Positions 46,521-56,380 of a DNA stretch of 64,000 nt are shown one piece after another. The notes under the pieces are model-generated. The model ran no database searches. It was not told the DNA's origin and saw only the letters and a program-made list of their open reading frames with translations. The stretch is from Magnetovibrio sp. (lineage in GTDB: Bacteria; Pseudomonadota; Alphaproteobacteria; Rhodospirillales; Casp-alpha2): contig NZFO01000016.1 of NCBI GenBank assembly GCA_002690705.1, positions 130,135 to 194,134 on the forward strand. The letters run 5' to 3'. The stretch's first letter is position 1. The number at the start of each line of letters is the position of its first letter. The position numbers were made by a program, and so were the translations under genes.

Positions 46521-46818
46521 AGTTCATTATTAGGTTGCTGTCGATTAATTCTTTGTATCAAAACCCCCTCTTTGCAAAAAAGAACAAGGCTTACACCTTG
46601 ATTCTAAAAAACAGTCACCTCTTACCATAAGTGATGGTATCACGATAGCCCTTCCGCTATTCTATTAAGATATCATACAAGTGCAGTGCATAAACGCTTG
46701 CATTACCAATAACCGGTATCCTTTTCTTGTCGATAGGTCAGGGGGAGAAACGACCCACTGAAGATTTTACTTCTACTTAAATCGATGATGTAATAAAGAT
46801 TAAGAAAAATCTTGCCAA
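46521..46818. other. Intergenic region between the SDR and TPR genes
   Basis: About 300 bp with two small inverted repeats: CAAGG/CCTTG at 46585-46600 and TACCAT/ATGGTA at 46623-46639. Either could be a hairpin, but neither is followed by a T-tract on the coding strand. The promoter of the TPR gene (minus strand) is expected here. No coding sequence is recognised. Confidence 0.4.
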
Positions 46819-47586
46819 TTAAACAGAAGAGATTAAATGCCCGCCATCAACCGGCATGATGACGCCCGTCATATACGCACCCGCGTCAGAAGCCAGTAAC
46901 AACAAAGGGCCATCCAGATCATGGATATTACCCGTGCGTCTCTGAGGAATACGACCTATAATTTCCTGTCCATGTTCACTCTCCAGAAAATCACGATTAA
47001 GATCCGTGATAAAATATCCCGGCGCCAGTGCATTCACCCTGATACTATGTTGTGCCCATTCTAGAGCGAGTACTTTTGTCATCTGCACCACGCCTGCTTT
47101 TGAGACTGCATATGGCAGTAGACCCTTAGCGATCCTTAAGCCTAAAATTGAGGCGATGTTTACTATTGAGCCGTGTTGCCCGCCGGAGACCATCCGTTGA
47201 CCCGCCTCTTGAGCTACATTCCAGACCCCCTTAAGATTAGTGCTCATAACGTCATCAAAGATTTCCTCATCAAGTTTCAATGCCGAACCGCGCCCTGAAA
47301 TGCCTGCATTATTGACAATGATGGTTACAGGGCCAAGTTGCTGATACGCCGCCTCGAAAGCTCCCGCAACACTATCACGATCGACTACGTCCATTGTTAA
47401 CGCGATTGCTCTCCCCCCTGATAACTTTATCTCGGATACAACATTGGCTATTTTGTCCGCACGTCTAGCCGCAATAGCAACTTGTGCACCCGCCTTAGCC
47501 AACGTGTGGGCGAAATGGCGACCAAGCCCCCCTGACGCCCCAGTGACAAGGGCTGTTTTACCACTAAGATCAATCTTTATTGACAT
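46819..47586 (-). CDS. Short-chain dehydrogenase/reductase
   Basis: A 255-residue classical SDR: NAD(P)-binding TALVTGASGGLGRHFA, NNAGISGRG, catalytic Ser in IVNIASILGL, Tyr and Lys in YAVSKAGVVQMTK, and the C-terminal VIMPVDGGHL. ATG 47586 lies directly after the stop codon of the acyl-CoA synthetase. A longer frame to 47670 would lie within that gene. The pairing with the synthetase suggests a role in acyl-chain or 3-hydroxyacyl metabolism. The substrate is not determined. Confidence 0.87.
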   Translation of the reverse strand: MSIKIDLSGKTALVTGASGGLGRHFAHTLAKAGAQVAIAARRADKIANVVSEIKLSGGRAIALTMDVVDRDSVAGAFEAAYQQLGPVTIIVNNAGISGRGSALKLDEEIFDDVMSTNLKGVWNVAQEAGQRMVSGGQHGSIVNIASILGLRIAKGLLPYAVSKAGVVQMTKVLALEWAQHSIRVNALAPGYFITDLNRDFLESEHGQEIIGRIPQRRTGNIHDLDGPLLLLASDAGAYMTGVIMPVDGGHLISSV

Positions 47587-47587
47587 G

Positions 47588-49249
47588 CTACGAAAGCTCC
47601 TTTGCCCGCTCTCGCAGGACATATTTTTGAATTTTTCCAGTTGATGTTTTTGGTAGCGGTCCGAAGACAACCGTTCTAGGTACCTTGAATGACGCCATAC
47701 GAGTGCGACAGTATTCGATTACATCCGCCTCATCCACAGTCGCATCATCAGATACCAGAGTTACAAAAGCGCAGGGCGTTTCACCCCATTTCTCGTCGGG
47801 ACGCGCAACAACTGCCGCCTCCATTATTTTTGGATGTTTGTAAAGAGCTTCTTCCACCTCAAGGCTTGAAATATTCTCACCGCCCGAGATTATAATATCT
47901 TTTGAGCGGTCTTTGATTTCAATATACCCATCACTATGCAATACGCCAAGATCACCAGTATGGAACCATCCACCAGCAAAAGCCGCGTCTGTTGCAGTCG
48001 GGTTTTTTAAGTATCCTTTCATGACGGTGTTGGAACGGATCATAAGCTCCCCGATTGTTTTTCCATCCGCCGGAACATCCTCCATCGTCTCCGGATCAAT
48101 GATAGACTGGTCAAAAAGAGTAGGATAACGAACTCCTTGACGAGCCATCTTTTGGGCCTTTTCCTCAAGACCTAATTCGTCCCAGGCATCTTGCCACGCA
48201 CAGAATGTTGATGGCCCATAAGTTTCCGTTAACCCATACAAGTGCACAACTTTAAAACCCAAGCGTTCCATACCTGCGATAACAGCTGATGGCGGCGCAG
48301 CGCCACCAGTATAAGCTGTTACTTGCTGATCAAATGTCACTTTATGAGTTTCTGGAGCATGCAGGATCATATTTAAAATAATTGGCGCGCCGCACATAAC
48401 GTTAACCCCGTGATTTCGGATCGATAAGAAAATTTGTGCCGTTTCAACTTGACGCAAACACACATGTGTCCCACCTGCTGCCGTAACAGCCCAAGTGTAG
48501 CACCAGCCGTTACAGTGGAACATTGGCAAGGTCCAGAGATACACGGAGTCTTTACTGAGTGCGGATACAGTCAAACCGCCCATGGCATTTAGAAAAGCTC
48601 CTCGGTGATGAAACACGACCCCTTTTGGATTTCCAGTCGTCCCTGATGTGTAATTGAGACAAATGGCATCCCACTCATCATCCGGCCATACGACTGTGGG
48701 CCAAAAGTTGATATTTTGAGCAAACTCATAATCGCCTCCAGACAAAAATGTATCATAATCGATCTCGCCAAGGCGCTCGCCACCCGCGCCAAGTGGGTCA
48801 TCAATATCAATGACAAGAAGATCACTCGTGACATGCGCCAATGCATCTTTAATTATCGATGAAAATTCAGTATCCGTGATAAGTATTTTCGCCTCACAGT
48901 GCTGAAGCGTAAACGCCAGTGTCGGCCCATCGAGGCGAAAGTTGAGCGCGTTGAGGATTGCACCACTCATTGGAACACCGTAATGCGCCTCAAGCATTGG
49001 AGGCGCGTTAGGTGACATAATCGCAACGGTGTCTCCCTTTGATATGCCAAGTTTTTTTAAAGCCGAAGCTAACAACCTACAGCGCGTAGCGAACTCCCGG
49101 TAAGTGAATGTGCTCTCCCCATGAACAACGGCTATTTTATTCGGATAAACTCTTGCCGCCCAAGCTAAAAAACTCAGAGGCGTAAGTGGTTGATGGTTTG
49201 CAGGGGTTTTCCCCATCTCTTGATCAAAAATACTCTCTTCTACCGCCAT
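47588..49249 (-). CDS. AMP-forming acyl-CoA synthetase
   Basis: A 553-residue ANL-superfamily ligase. It has the AMP-binding P-loop NYTSGTTGNPKGVVFHHRG (near residue 187), MFHCNGWCYTW, the adenylate motif HLYGLTETYGP, GWFHTGDLGVLHSDGYIEI and IISGGENISSLEVEEAL, with the C-terminal catalytic lysine in PKTSTGKIQKYVLR. It activates a carboxylic acid to its CoA ester. The sequence is of the medium-chain/AlkK-type group that also includes the 3-methylmercaptopropionate ligase DmdB, so those substrates should be considered. GGGAG before ATG 49249 fixes the start. Confidence 0.87.
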   Translation of the reverse strand: MAVEESIFDQEMGKTPANHQPLTPLSFLAWAARVYPNKIAVVHGESTFTYREFATRCRLLASALKKLGISKGDTVAIMSPNAPPMLEAHYGVPMSGAILNALNFRLDGPTLAFTLQHCEAKILITDTEFSSIIKDALAHVTSDLLVIDIDDPLGAGGERLGEIDYDTFLSGGDYEFAQNINFWPTVVWPDDEWDAICLNYTSGTTGNPKGVVFHHRGAFLNAMGGLTVSALSKDSVYLWTLPMFHCNGWCYTWAVTAAGGTHVCLRQVETAQIFLSIRNHGVNVMCGAPIILNMILHAPETHKVTFDQQVTAYTGGAAPPSAVIAGMERLGFKVVHLYGLTETYGPSTFCAWQDAWDELGLEEKAQKMARQGVRYPTLFDQSIIDPETMEDVPADGKTIGELMIRSNTVMKGYLKNPTATDAAFAGGWFHTGDLGVLHSDGYIEIKDRSKDIIISGGENISSLEVEEALYKHPKIMEAAVVARPDEKWGETPCAFVTLVSDDATVDEADVIEYCRTRMASFKVPRTVVFGPLPKTSTGKIQKYVLRERAKELS

Positions 49250-49594
49250 GAACTTAATCTCCCTGGTCATAGGCTAGGACTAATACCACTGGGGACACAA
49301 TGGCAAAAGACACCCACTCCCAAATATTTCCCATAAGTCGAGTGAGGCTTGCAAATTTTATTATGGGTACCCTGCAACTATGCTAACAGTATATCTAAGT
49401 CACTACGGACGAATGTAATTATCCGTTGGCATTTGAATACAATACATATGAAAGATACTACAATATCAGGTGATGAATGATCAGAAGTCGACTTTTCACC
49501 GACTTTTTATCGTTTTTTTTCTCTAAAAAAATTTGACGTATATAGAGCGCTAGACTGGGTGCTTACTGTTAGCGAAATGAAAAGGCTCCCTGAG
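49250..49594. other. Intergenic region, AT-rich
   Basis: About 345 bp upstream of the synthetase gene and downstream of the deacylase gene, both minus-strand. A T8-CTCT-A7 run at about 49513-49531 could form a weak hairpin, and the A-run on the plus strand corresponds to T residues on the minus strand, so it may help end transcription of the deacylase operon. No gene recognised. Confidence 0.4.
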
Positions 49595-51025
49595 TCAGCC
49601 ATCGATTCGAATTTGACCGCCAATGATCACCTTTTTGATTCCCACAGGTAATGACTTTGGCTTTTCATAAGTTGCCTTATCGATCACCGTATCAGGATCA
49701 AAAATGACAACGTCCGCACAGTTGCCAACTGCGAGTACTCCGCGCCCCGAAAGACCAAAAACCTTAGCTGTCAAACCTGTCATTTTGTGCACGGCCGTAG
49801 CTAAGTCGATTATTTTGCGCTCACGGACATATCTTCCAAGAATGCGGGGAAAGGTCCCCCAAAGTCTGGGATGAGGATGCGAGTCACCGGGCAGTCCGTC
49901 TGAACCTATCATACATAATGGATGAGCAAGAATACGCTCTAGGTCTGCTTCATCCATCTTAAAATAAATGGCACGGGCTGGGTGCAACCGCTCAATAGCC
50001 TCAATAAGAGTGCACTCCCAATCGTCGGCAATATCCGCCAAGTCCAATCCTGCCAATTCTGGATGTGGCTCTGATCCCGTAATAATTATGCGATCAGCGT
50101 CATCTATCCAATCCGCCATTAGGCCAGTTGAACTGGCAGTGTAGGGGTAGACGTCTAAATGGACAGGATAGAGTTGATCCCTTGCGGCAGAGTCGATTTT
50201 CAACAATGATTGTTTTGACAAGCCCCAGCTCGCTCGGCCGGAGCACTTATGGTGAGAAATAACCACAGGAATCTTAGCAAGTTTGCCAACCGTAAGAGTT
50301 TCATCGATAGAGCCTAATAAACCCAGACCCTCGTCACGCATATGAGTGCAATAAATTCCCTTATGCCGACCAGCGACCTCAGCCAAAGCAATAACTTCTT
50401 CGATTGGCGCTGCCAAGCCCGGCGGATATGCTAAGCCCGTGGAGAACCCATCGGCACCCGCGGTCATAGCTTCATCCACAAGAGCTTGCATGGCACAAAT
50501 TTCTTCATTGTTCGCCGCCCTGTCAAATCTGTCCATCACAGCCGCCCGACACGTTAAATGCCCAACCAACGTTACTGCGTGAACCCAAGGCTGGGCTAAC
50601 TTAATATCGTTCAAGTACGATGCAAAATTTGGATAGCGTGGGCTATCTAATGAAGGCGTTTTTCCACCCCTAAAAATGGTAAACGGCGCAACATCCTCTT
50701 GACGCGGTCCAATCGGTGCAGGACTCAGCCCACAATTACCGACTACTACAGTTGAAACCCCCTGACAAACTTTGTATCGCATCTCCGGGTGTTCAATCAG
50801 CGCCAGATCGTCATGAGTGTGTGCGTCAATAAATCCGGGAGCAACGGCCATGCCTTGAGCATTGATTTTTTCTCGTGCGACCCAATCTTTCAATGCTCCT
50901 AACCCCACAATGCGATCATTCTGGATAGCCACGTCAATTCTAACTCCAGGTGCCCCAGTCCCATCAAAGACTAACCCATTGCTTATGAGAATATCACAAG
51001 TTTTATCTCCAGCTTCCACACTCAT
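49595..51025 (-). CDS. N-acyl-D-amino-acid deacylase / D-aminoacylase-like amidohydrolase
   Basis: A 476-residue metal-dependent amidohydrolase. It begins [18 protein letters not shown] and has the metal motif [13 protein letters not shown] near residue 65, [42 protein letters not shown] and the late Asp in [20 protein letters not shown]. This is the D-aminoacylase layout, hydrolysing N-acyl-D-amino acids or related N-acyl compounds. It overlaps the upstream SDR gene by 4 bp and ends a run of minus-strand genes that starts with the TTT transporter. D-glutamate processing by DgcN/DgcA elsewhere makes N-acetylated amino acids plausible substrates. Confidence 0.82.
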   Translation of the reverse strand: MSVEAGDKTCDILISNGLVFDGTGAPGVRIDVAIQNDRIVGLGALKDWVAREKINAQGMAVAPGFIDAHTHDDLALIEHPEMRYKVCQGVSTVVVGNCGLSPAPIGPRQEDVAPFTIFRGGKTPSLDSPRYPNFASYLNDIKLAQPWVHAVTLVGHLTCRAAVMDRFDRAANNEEICAMQALVDEAMTAGADGFSTGLAYPPGLAAPIEEVIALAEVAGRHKGIYCTHMRDEGLGLLGSIDETLTVGKLAKIPVVISHHKCSGRASWGLSKQSLLKIDSAARDQLYPVHLDVYPYTASSTGLMADWIDDADRIIITGSEPHPELAGLDLADIADDWECTLIEAIERLHPARAIYFKMDEADLERILAHPLCMIGSDGLPGDSHPHPRLWGTFPRILGRYVRERKIIDLATAVHKMTGLTAKVFGLSGRGVLAVGNCADVVIFDPDTVIDKATYEKPKSLPVGIKKVIIGGQIRIDG

Positions 51026-51780
51026 CCCCGGCCTACAAAAGGCATTTTTGTAGCCATAATTGTCAGAAACTGAATGTTGGTATCGAGGGGCAAACCTGCC
51101 ATCTGAACTACCGCCTCTGCAACATTACTAACATTCATAATGGCTTCCGGCTCGAGCTGACCATTGGCTTGTTTTACACCTTGCTGCATTCGCTCCGTCA
51201 TCTCGGTATCCGTATTGCCGATATCGATCTGCCCTACGGCAATATCATACTTTCTTCCATCCAAAGACAATGATTTTGTGAGGCCAGTAATTCCATGCTT
51301 TGTGGATGTGTAAGGTGCTGAGTCTGGTCTCGGAGCATGCGCAGATATTGAACCATTGTTGATAATTCGCCCCCCCCTCGGGACTTGGTTTTTCATGAGT
51401 TTAAACGCATTTTGTGCGCACAAAAAAGAACCTGAAAGATTAACATCTACGACCTGCCTCCATTGCTCAAACAATAGCTCCTCAAAAGGCACGCCCGGCG
51501 CGCCCTGGCCCGCATTGTTGAAAAGTAAATCCAACCTCCCATGCATTTCTCGAATGCGCCTAAACAGGGATTCAACAGATTTAGGGTTTGATACGTCGGT
51601 AGCAACCGCCAAACATTTTGGTATTTGTGCGCCAGCCTTGGAAACTGTCTCCTCAAGCGATTTAATTCGGCGGCCCGCAAGAACGACATGATATCCAGCA
51701 TCAAGTAGCGCGAGCGCTGAAGCCCGTCCAATTCCAGACCCAGCACCTGTTATTAACGCGACCTTTGCCTTATCCACCAT
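51022..51780 (-). CDS. Short-chain dehydrogenase/reductase
   Basis: A 252-residue classical SDR with [30 protein letters not shown], the catalytic [20 protein letters not shown] (Ser, Tyr and Lys) and a [16 protein letters not shown] segment after it. It is coupled to the deacylase gene by a 4-bp overlap and lies 232 bp after the aldehyde dehydrogenase. A role in oxidising a hydroxy-acid or reducing a ketone of this cluster is likely, and oxidation of sulfolactate to sulfopyruvate would fit the neighbours, but nothing in the sequence proves it. Confidence 0.85.
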   Translation of the reverse strand: MVDKAKVALITGAGSGIGRASALALLDAGYHVVLAGRRIKSLEETVSKAGAQIPKCLAVATDVSNPKSVESLFRRIREMHGRLDLLFNNAGQGAPGVPFEELLFEQWRQVVDVNLSGSFLCAQNAFKLMKNQVPRGGRIINNGSISAHAPRPDSAPYTSTKHGITGLTKSLSLDGRKYDIAVGQIDIGNTDTEMTERMQQGVKQANGQLEPEAIMNVSNVAEAVVQMAGLPLDTNIQFLTIMATKMPFVGRG

Positions 51781-52012
51781 TTGTTACCCCCAAGGCTAAA
51801 CTTATTTAATCTCGCTTCCTAAACCCCAGTAATTACGCTAGCATCAAAGCTTGACCAGACCCACACTCGCTATTCTAACTTACCTTAAGTTTGTTGAACA
51901 CTCTCCCTCAGAAACCACTAGGTGTTCTCCAACTCGTTTTCGTTGGCTTACAGCAGCGCGTATGGCCCAGAGGCTCGATCCAACTCCAAACAAGAGAGCA
52001 CACAGAAGTTTA

Positions 52013-53491
52013 TTAACGCATAACAAATGGATTTGGTGTTTCAGTCGCGGTAGAGACCCAGACGGTCTTAGTTTGCATGTATTCCTCAATTGCCCTCTGG
52101 CCACTCTCACGCCCCAGCCCCGATTGTTTATAACCGCCAAACGGAGCAACATAACTTACCGCTCGGTAGGTATTAACCCAGACAGTACCTGACTTAATGC
52201 GTTGAGGGATCTCTATTGCACGGCGAATATTACCGGTCCACACTCCTGATGCTAAGCCATAAACAACGTCGTTTGCGATTGAAACAGCGTCGTCATCATC
52301 TTCAAATGGAATGACGGAGAGCACAGGACCGAAGACCTCCTCTTGAGCAATTCGCATCTTATTGTCAACACCGGAAAAGATGGTTGGCTCGACAAACCAG
52401 CCACCTCCGCACTCTGGCCGTTCGGCTTTACCTCCGCCCAGGAGACATTCAGCCCCGTCCTCCCGCGCAACTTCCATATAATTCAGAATTTTTTCATACT
52501 GTGGTTGCGTCGTAACAGGACCAACTTGAGTATCCCTGAGCATCGGATCTCCCATTTTGGCTGTCTTTGCAAAAGTCACCAACTTATCCAAAAATTCGTC
52601 ATGTATGGATCTTTGGACGAGTAGGCGGGACCCCGCGATACAAGTCTGACCAGTAGCGGCAAAAATACCCGAGATCGCACCTTTAACCGCATTGTCCATA
52701 CTGCAGTCATCAAAGATGATATTTGGAGATTTCCCACCTAATTCAAGGCTAACCTTTTTTAAACCTTTGGCAGCTTTTTGATATACGTGCGCGCCAGACA
52801 GTGCGCCCCCAGTAAACGCAACCTTCGCAACGCGTGGGTGAGTGACCAACGGCTCCCCTGCTTCTTTACCAAAACCAGTTACGACGTTGAAAACACCTTT
52901 TGGGAAGCCAGCTTCTTCAACAAGTTTGGCAAATTCCAGTGTGGATGCTGAGGTGAACTCAGACGGTTTTACCACGACAGTATTACCAGCAGCCAACGCA
53001 GGGGCAAGTTTCCACGCTAAAAGCATCAGGGGTGAGTTCCAAGGCGTGATCAAAACGCATACCCCAAGTGGCTCATTACGTGTGTAGGTGAAAGTATCCG
53101 GTTTATCTATTGGTAAAACCGAGCCTTCAACCTTATCAGCAAGACCGCCAAAATAATAGTACCACTGCGGTAAATACTGGGTTTGCATACCCATCTCCGC
53201 AATTAACTTACCATTGTCTTGGACCTCCAACTTACCCAGCCGTTCGGCATTTTTCGCCGCAATATCTCCTAACCGACGTAGCATGGCTCCTCGTTGGGTC
53301 GCCGTGATATCAGCCCACGCGGGGTTAACTAATGCGGAATTAGCCGCCTCGACTGCTTGCTCAGCATCAACCTCGCTACCTCGCGCCACCATTGCCCAAG
53401 GCCTACCCGTGAAGGGATTAAATGTCTCAAAATATTCACCCGAGGCCGGAGCAACCCAATTTCCATTGATGTACATATCGAGTTTATCCAT
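52013..53491 (-). CDS. NAD(P)-dependent aldehyde dehydrogenase
   Basis: A 492-residue aldehyde dehydrogenase with PLGVCVLITPWNSPLMLLAW, NTVVVKPSEFTSAST, the catalytic Glu in SLELGGKSPNIIF and Cys in TGQTCIAGSRLL, then EEVFGPVLSVIPF and APFGGYKQSGLGRESG. It resembles the broad betaine/salicylaldehyde/hydroxymuconic semialdehyde group. It lies 35 bp after the ComE-like gene. If the ComDE pair makes sulfoacetaldehyde, this enzyme could oxidise it to sulfoacetate. Other aldehydes from 2-oxoacid decarboxylation are equally possible. Confidence 0.87.
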   Translation of the reverse strand: MDKLDMYINGNWVAPASGEYFETFNPFTGRPWAMVARGSEVDAEQAVEAANSALVNPAWADITATQRGAMLRRLGDIAAKNAERLGKLEVQDNGKLIAEMGMQTQYLPQWYYYFGGLADKVEGSVLPIDKPDTFTYTRNEPLGVCVLITPWNSPLMLLAWKLAPALAAGNTVVVKPSEFTSASTLEFAKLVEEAGFPKGVFNVVTGFGKEAGEPLVTHPRVAKVAFTGGALSGAHVYQKAAKGLKKVSLELGGKSPNIIFDDCSMDNAVKGAISGIFAATGQTCIAGSRLLVQRSIHDEFLDKLVTFAKTAKMGDPMLRDTQVGPVTTQPQYEKILNYMEVAREDGAECLLGGGKAERPECGGGWFVEPTIFSGVDNKMRIAQEEVFGPVLSVIPFEDDDDAVSIANDVVYGLASGVWTGNIRRAIEIPQRIKSGTVWVNTYRAVSYVAPFGGYKQSGLGRESGQRAIEEYMQTKTVWVSTATETPNPFVMR

Positions 53492-53526
53492 GACATTCCT
53501 ATCTCTCTAGATTATGAAGACGCTTT

Positions 53527-54138
53527 TCAAACAATAGCCGCATCACCCAAGAGCGCAAATCGAAAACGATCCTTCAAATACGCCCCATCTTTAGGCGGTA
53601 AAACGAAGGGTAAAGACTCCGCTCGCACCTTAATCACAAATACGCATGGGCCTGGTGCCTCCATCATTTTTGGGATAGCCAAATCCAATGCAGCTTGGTC
53701 GTGGATCGTTTCACTCAGAATGATCCCACTACCAGCTGCGATCGCGGAGAGGTCAGTCTTATGCGCAGTTGCAGTCGTTTGCATGCCAGTCTCACCGTAG
53801 CGTTCATTGTCAAGAATAACGATAGCCATATTCGGCGGCGATTGAACGGCAACAGTTGCAAGGCTTCCAACTCCCATAAGAGCCTCTGCATCACCTGTCG
53901 CCACCATAACACGGCGGCTTGGTTGGGCTAGCGCAAGGCCCAAACCGATGGAGATAGCGCCACCCATGGCCCCCCAGAGTGGGAATATCTGCTCCTTATC
54001 GCCAGCAACGGTAAAATCCCAGTTTGGAGAGCCGAGACCAGTAACAAGCAAAAGCTCATCCCCGCCTGCACTATGAATTTGTTTTGCGACTTCGCGACGG
54101 CGCAACGGAAAGTCATTAGCACGCATGGGTTCACTCAT
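53527..54138 (-). CDS. TPP-binding decarboxylase beta subunit, sulfopyruvate decarboxylase ComE-like
   Basis: A 203-residue PP domain of a split TPP enzyme: LLLVTGLGSPNWDFTVAG, LWGAMGGAISIGLGLALAQP, TPP-Mg motif ATGDAEALMGVGSLATVA and VILDNERYGETGMQTT. The size and split match ComE, the beta subunit of sulfopyruvate decarboxylase, which makes sulfoacetaldehyde and CO2. Phosphonopyruvate decarboxylase is a close relative. It overlaps the alpha gene by 4 bp. No phosphonate genes are nearby, whereas Xsc is in the same window, which favours sulfopyruvate. Confidence 0.75.
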   Translation of the reverse strand: MSEPMRANDFPLRRREVAKQIHSAGGDELLLVTGLGSPNWDFTVAGDKEQIFPLWGAMGGAISIGLGLALAQPSRRVMVATGDAEALMGVGSLATVAVQSPPNMAIVILDNERYGETGMQTTATAHKTDLSAIAAGSGIILSETIHDQAALDLAIPKMMEAPGPCVFVIKVRAESLPFVLPPKDGAYLKDRFRFALLGDAAIV

Positions 54139-54662
54139 GGCACTTGCCTCTTCGACTTCCCAAATGTCTTGAGAGGCATTAAACGCTGATGAAGGAGTAA
54201 TGCTCCCGCCTGCATGCCCACAAACGCCTTGTGCAGTGTCGCTTGTGACTGCACCGCTACATCCTCCGGGCTATCGACCGTCTCCACCAATACACCCATC
54301 GCGCGCAGAACGGGCTCAGTTCCCTGTCCCATTGGCATTTGCCATGAATTGAATTCATGCCACTGGCCTCGCATAGTGATAAAGGCCGCCAGCGGAAAAC
54401 GACAGGTTTTCATGAGACCAAGCATATTTATACAATTACCTACGCCCGAGGATTGCATCAAGATGACACCGCGTTCACCACCAAGCCACGCCCCCGCCAG
54501 CATAGCTATACCCTCTTCTTCGGTGGTGAGTGGAACTGCCCGCATATCACTATCAGCCATACAAGCATTTATGAGGGCAGCATGACCAGCATCAGGGACA
54601 TATACAACCTGACGGACGTTTGCTTCCCTTAATGCCCTGTAGATATCACGCCACCATTCCAT
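54135..54662 (-). CDS. TPP-binding decarboxylase alpha subunit, sulfopyruvate decarboxylase ComD-like
   Basis: A 175-residue Pyr domain: VVYVPDAGHAALINAC, PLTTEEEGIAMLAGAWLGGE with the Glu that activates TPP, LMQSSGVGNCINMLGLMKTC and FNSWQMPMGQGTEPVL. This is the ComD layout. I start it at ATG 54662, 5 bp after the transporter gene. A frame to 54764 would lie inside that gene. With the beta subunit it would decarboxylate sulfopyruvate or a similar 3-substituted pyruvate. Confidence 0.75.
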   Translation of the reverse strand: MEWWRDIYRALREANVRQVVYVPDAGHAALINACMADSDMRAVPLTTEEEGIAMLAGAWLGGERGVILMQSSGVGNCINMLGLMKTCRFPLAAFITMRGQWHEFNSWQMPMGQGTEPVLRAMGVLVETVDSPEDVAVQSQATLHKAFVGMQAGALLLHQRLMPLKTFGKSKRQVP

Positions 54663-54666
54663 TATT

Positions 54667-56370
54667 TTAGCCCTCAGTGTACCGAGGCTTCTTAGCCTCC
54701 ACTCGTTCAAGTTCCCAATCTGACTGCCAACGCTTGAAAAGCGTCCAAATCCCATAACCAACAATAGTACAAGCTATCATCGGACGCGTTACCCCTCCCA
54801 TCATCACCAATGGTGTGGAGACCGCAAAACAAGCAAATGGCATGTACAGCAGTGTCCATATCTTCTTTCCACGATGAGCTTGAAATAGAGGAAATGCGGC
54901 CGAAAATATAGCAATGATTAGAAAAAATAAGGCCCATGGCCGCGAGAAAAACGGGGTCAGTTCTGGAGTAATCGCCAATGCACGCGCAAGATTTAGCTCA
55001 GCAATATTACCAAGGACGACGCCTAATATCATCGGCGCAAGAGGAAAACCAAACTGCCGCATTAAAAAGCCCAAAATACCAAACCACAACAGGCTCCACA
55101 GATCGAAGGTCACGTTATTTAGTGCAAAAACACCTATTCCGCAGAATCCTAAAATAACAGATGCCAGCATATACATTCGGATTTTCGTAATTTGTACGAA
55201 AAATTTAAGCATAAAGGATTGCAGAAAAATCATCATAAAGGTTGCAATAAAAAAAGCCGTAAAAATCGAGTATACTAGAACCGGTTCATCAGATATAAAG
55301 CTTGGGCTTGGCACCACATCATGGATTAAAAGTGCGCCCAACATTACAGCGGCCGTTACATCACCCGGGATACCCAACCCGATAAGGGTAATCAATGCGC
55401 CACCTTCGACGGCATTGTTAGAGCTTTCTGGAGCAATTATTCCTTCCGAGGCTCCGTTACCAAATTCATCAGGTGTCCTCGATGCTTTTTTTGCTTGGTC
55501 ATAAGCAAGAATATTGGCAACAGATCCACCTGCGCCCGGCAGAATTCCCGTAAACACACCAATAGTGGCTGACCGAATAACCACCACCCAGCGGTGAGCT
55601 ATCTCCCTAAGCGCGCCAATATGGTCAATTCTTACCTTCACCGTTCCCTGTTGAGAGAGAGATTTACGTGCAAGCGCGGGATCACGCACGTCACTAAGCA
55701 ACTGGGAAAACGCAAATAACCCTATAAGCACAGCAATAAAATCAAAGCCTGCAAGCAATACTTCAGTCCCAAAATTAAATCTCGGCATTCCAACGGCTTC
55801 ATCTTCCCCGATCGTACGAATTAAAAGTCCAAGTGCTCCAGCGATTAACCCTTTTATCAAATTTTTGCCCGCGAGGCTGGCTGTAATCGTCAGAGCAAAT
55901 ATGACCAACATAAAAAAATCCCAAGGCTGAAACTCCAAACCCACGCGGGCCAACTGGGGCGCCAAAGTCATCAGGCAAATGGCGCTAAAAATTCCACCAA
56001 AAAAAGATGACCAAACCCCCAAACCTAATGCCAATCCCGGACGGCCAGCCCGCGCCATAGGAAAGCCATCAAAAGTGGTGGCCACGGAGGACGGTGTTCC
56101 CGGAATACCAGTCAAAATACCCGCCATTAAACCACCAGAGAGCCCTCCAACCATCACACTCACCATAGTGGCAACACCTTGTTCAGGCGGCATTGAAAAC
56201 GTGAAAGGTAACGTCAGCACAACCGCCATGGCAATCGTAAACCCAGGAATGGCCCCGGCTATCAATCCGGCCGCTACGCCAAGGGCCATGAGAGACATAG
56301 TCTCCCATGTCCATAGCCCCTCAAATGCAAGAGAAAAATTTAGGAAAGCGTCCAAGAGATATTCGATCAC
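54667..56370 (-). CDS. Tripartite tricarboxylate transporter, large membrane subunit (TctA)
   Basis: A 567-residue TctA permease with about 12-14 helices. It has the duplicated family motif GLIAGAIPGFTIAMAVVLTL and GVFTGILPGAGGSVANILAY, plus GILTGIPGTPSSVATTFDG and EGGALITLIGLGIPGDVTAA. A C-terminal extension of roughly 70 residues beyond the usual 500 contains two further hydrophobic segments. I start at GTG 56370, preceded by GAGGA, since a longer frame to 56478 would overlap the small-subunit gene. TTT systems import carboxylates, and one type imports sulfolactate. Confidence 0.87.
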   Translation of the reverse strand: MIEYLLDAFLNFSLAFEGLWTWETMSLMALGVAAGLIAGAIPGFTIAMAVVLTLPFTFSMPPEQGVATMVSVMVGGLSGGLMAGILTGIPGTPSSVATTFDGFPMARAGRPGLALGLGVWSSFFGGIFSAICLMTLAPQLARVGLEFQPWDFFMLVIFALTITASLAGKNLIKGLIAGALGLLIRTIGEDEAVGMPRFNFGTEVLLAGFDFIAVLIGLFAFSQLLSDVRDPALARKSLSQQGTVKVRIDHIGALREIAHRWVVVIRSATIGVFTGILPGAGGSVANILAYDQAKKASRTPDEFGNGASEGIIAPESSNNAVEGGALITLIGLGIPGDVTAAVMLGALLIHDVVPSPSFISDEPVLVYSIFTAFFIATFMMIFLQSFMLKFFVQITKIRMYMLASVILGFCGIGVFALNNVTFDLWSLLWFGILGFLMRQFGFPLAPMILGVVLGNIAELNLARALAITPELTPFFSRPWALFFLIIAIFSAAFPLFQAHRGKKIWTLLYMPFACFAVSTPLVMMGGVTRPMIACTIVGYGIWTLFKRWQSDWELERVEAKKPRYTEG

Positions 56371-56380
56371 TTTTCTATCC

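Noticed and set aside
51781-52012. Gene in the gap between the SDR and aldehyde dehydrogenase
   Set aside because: Open frames here exist on both strands but run into the aldehyde dehydrogenase in the wrong frame and show no motif.
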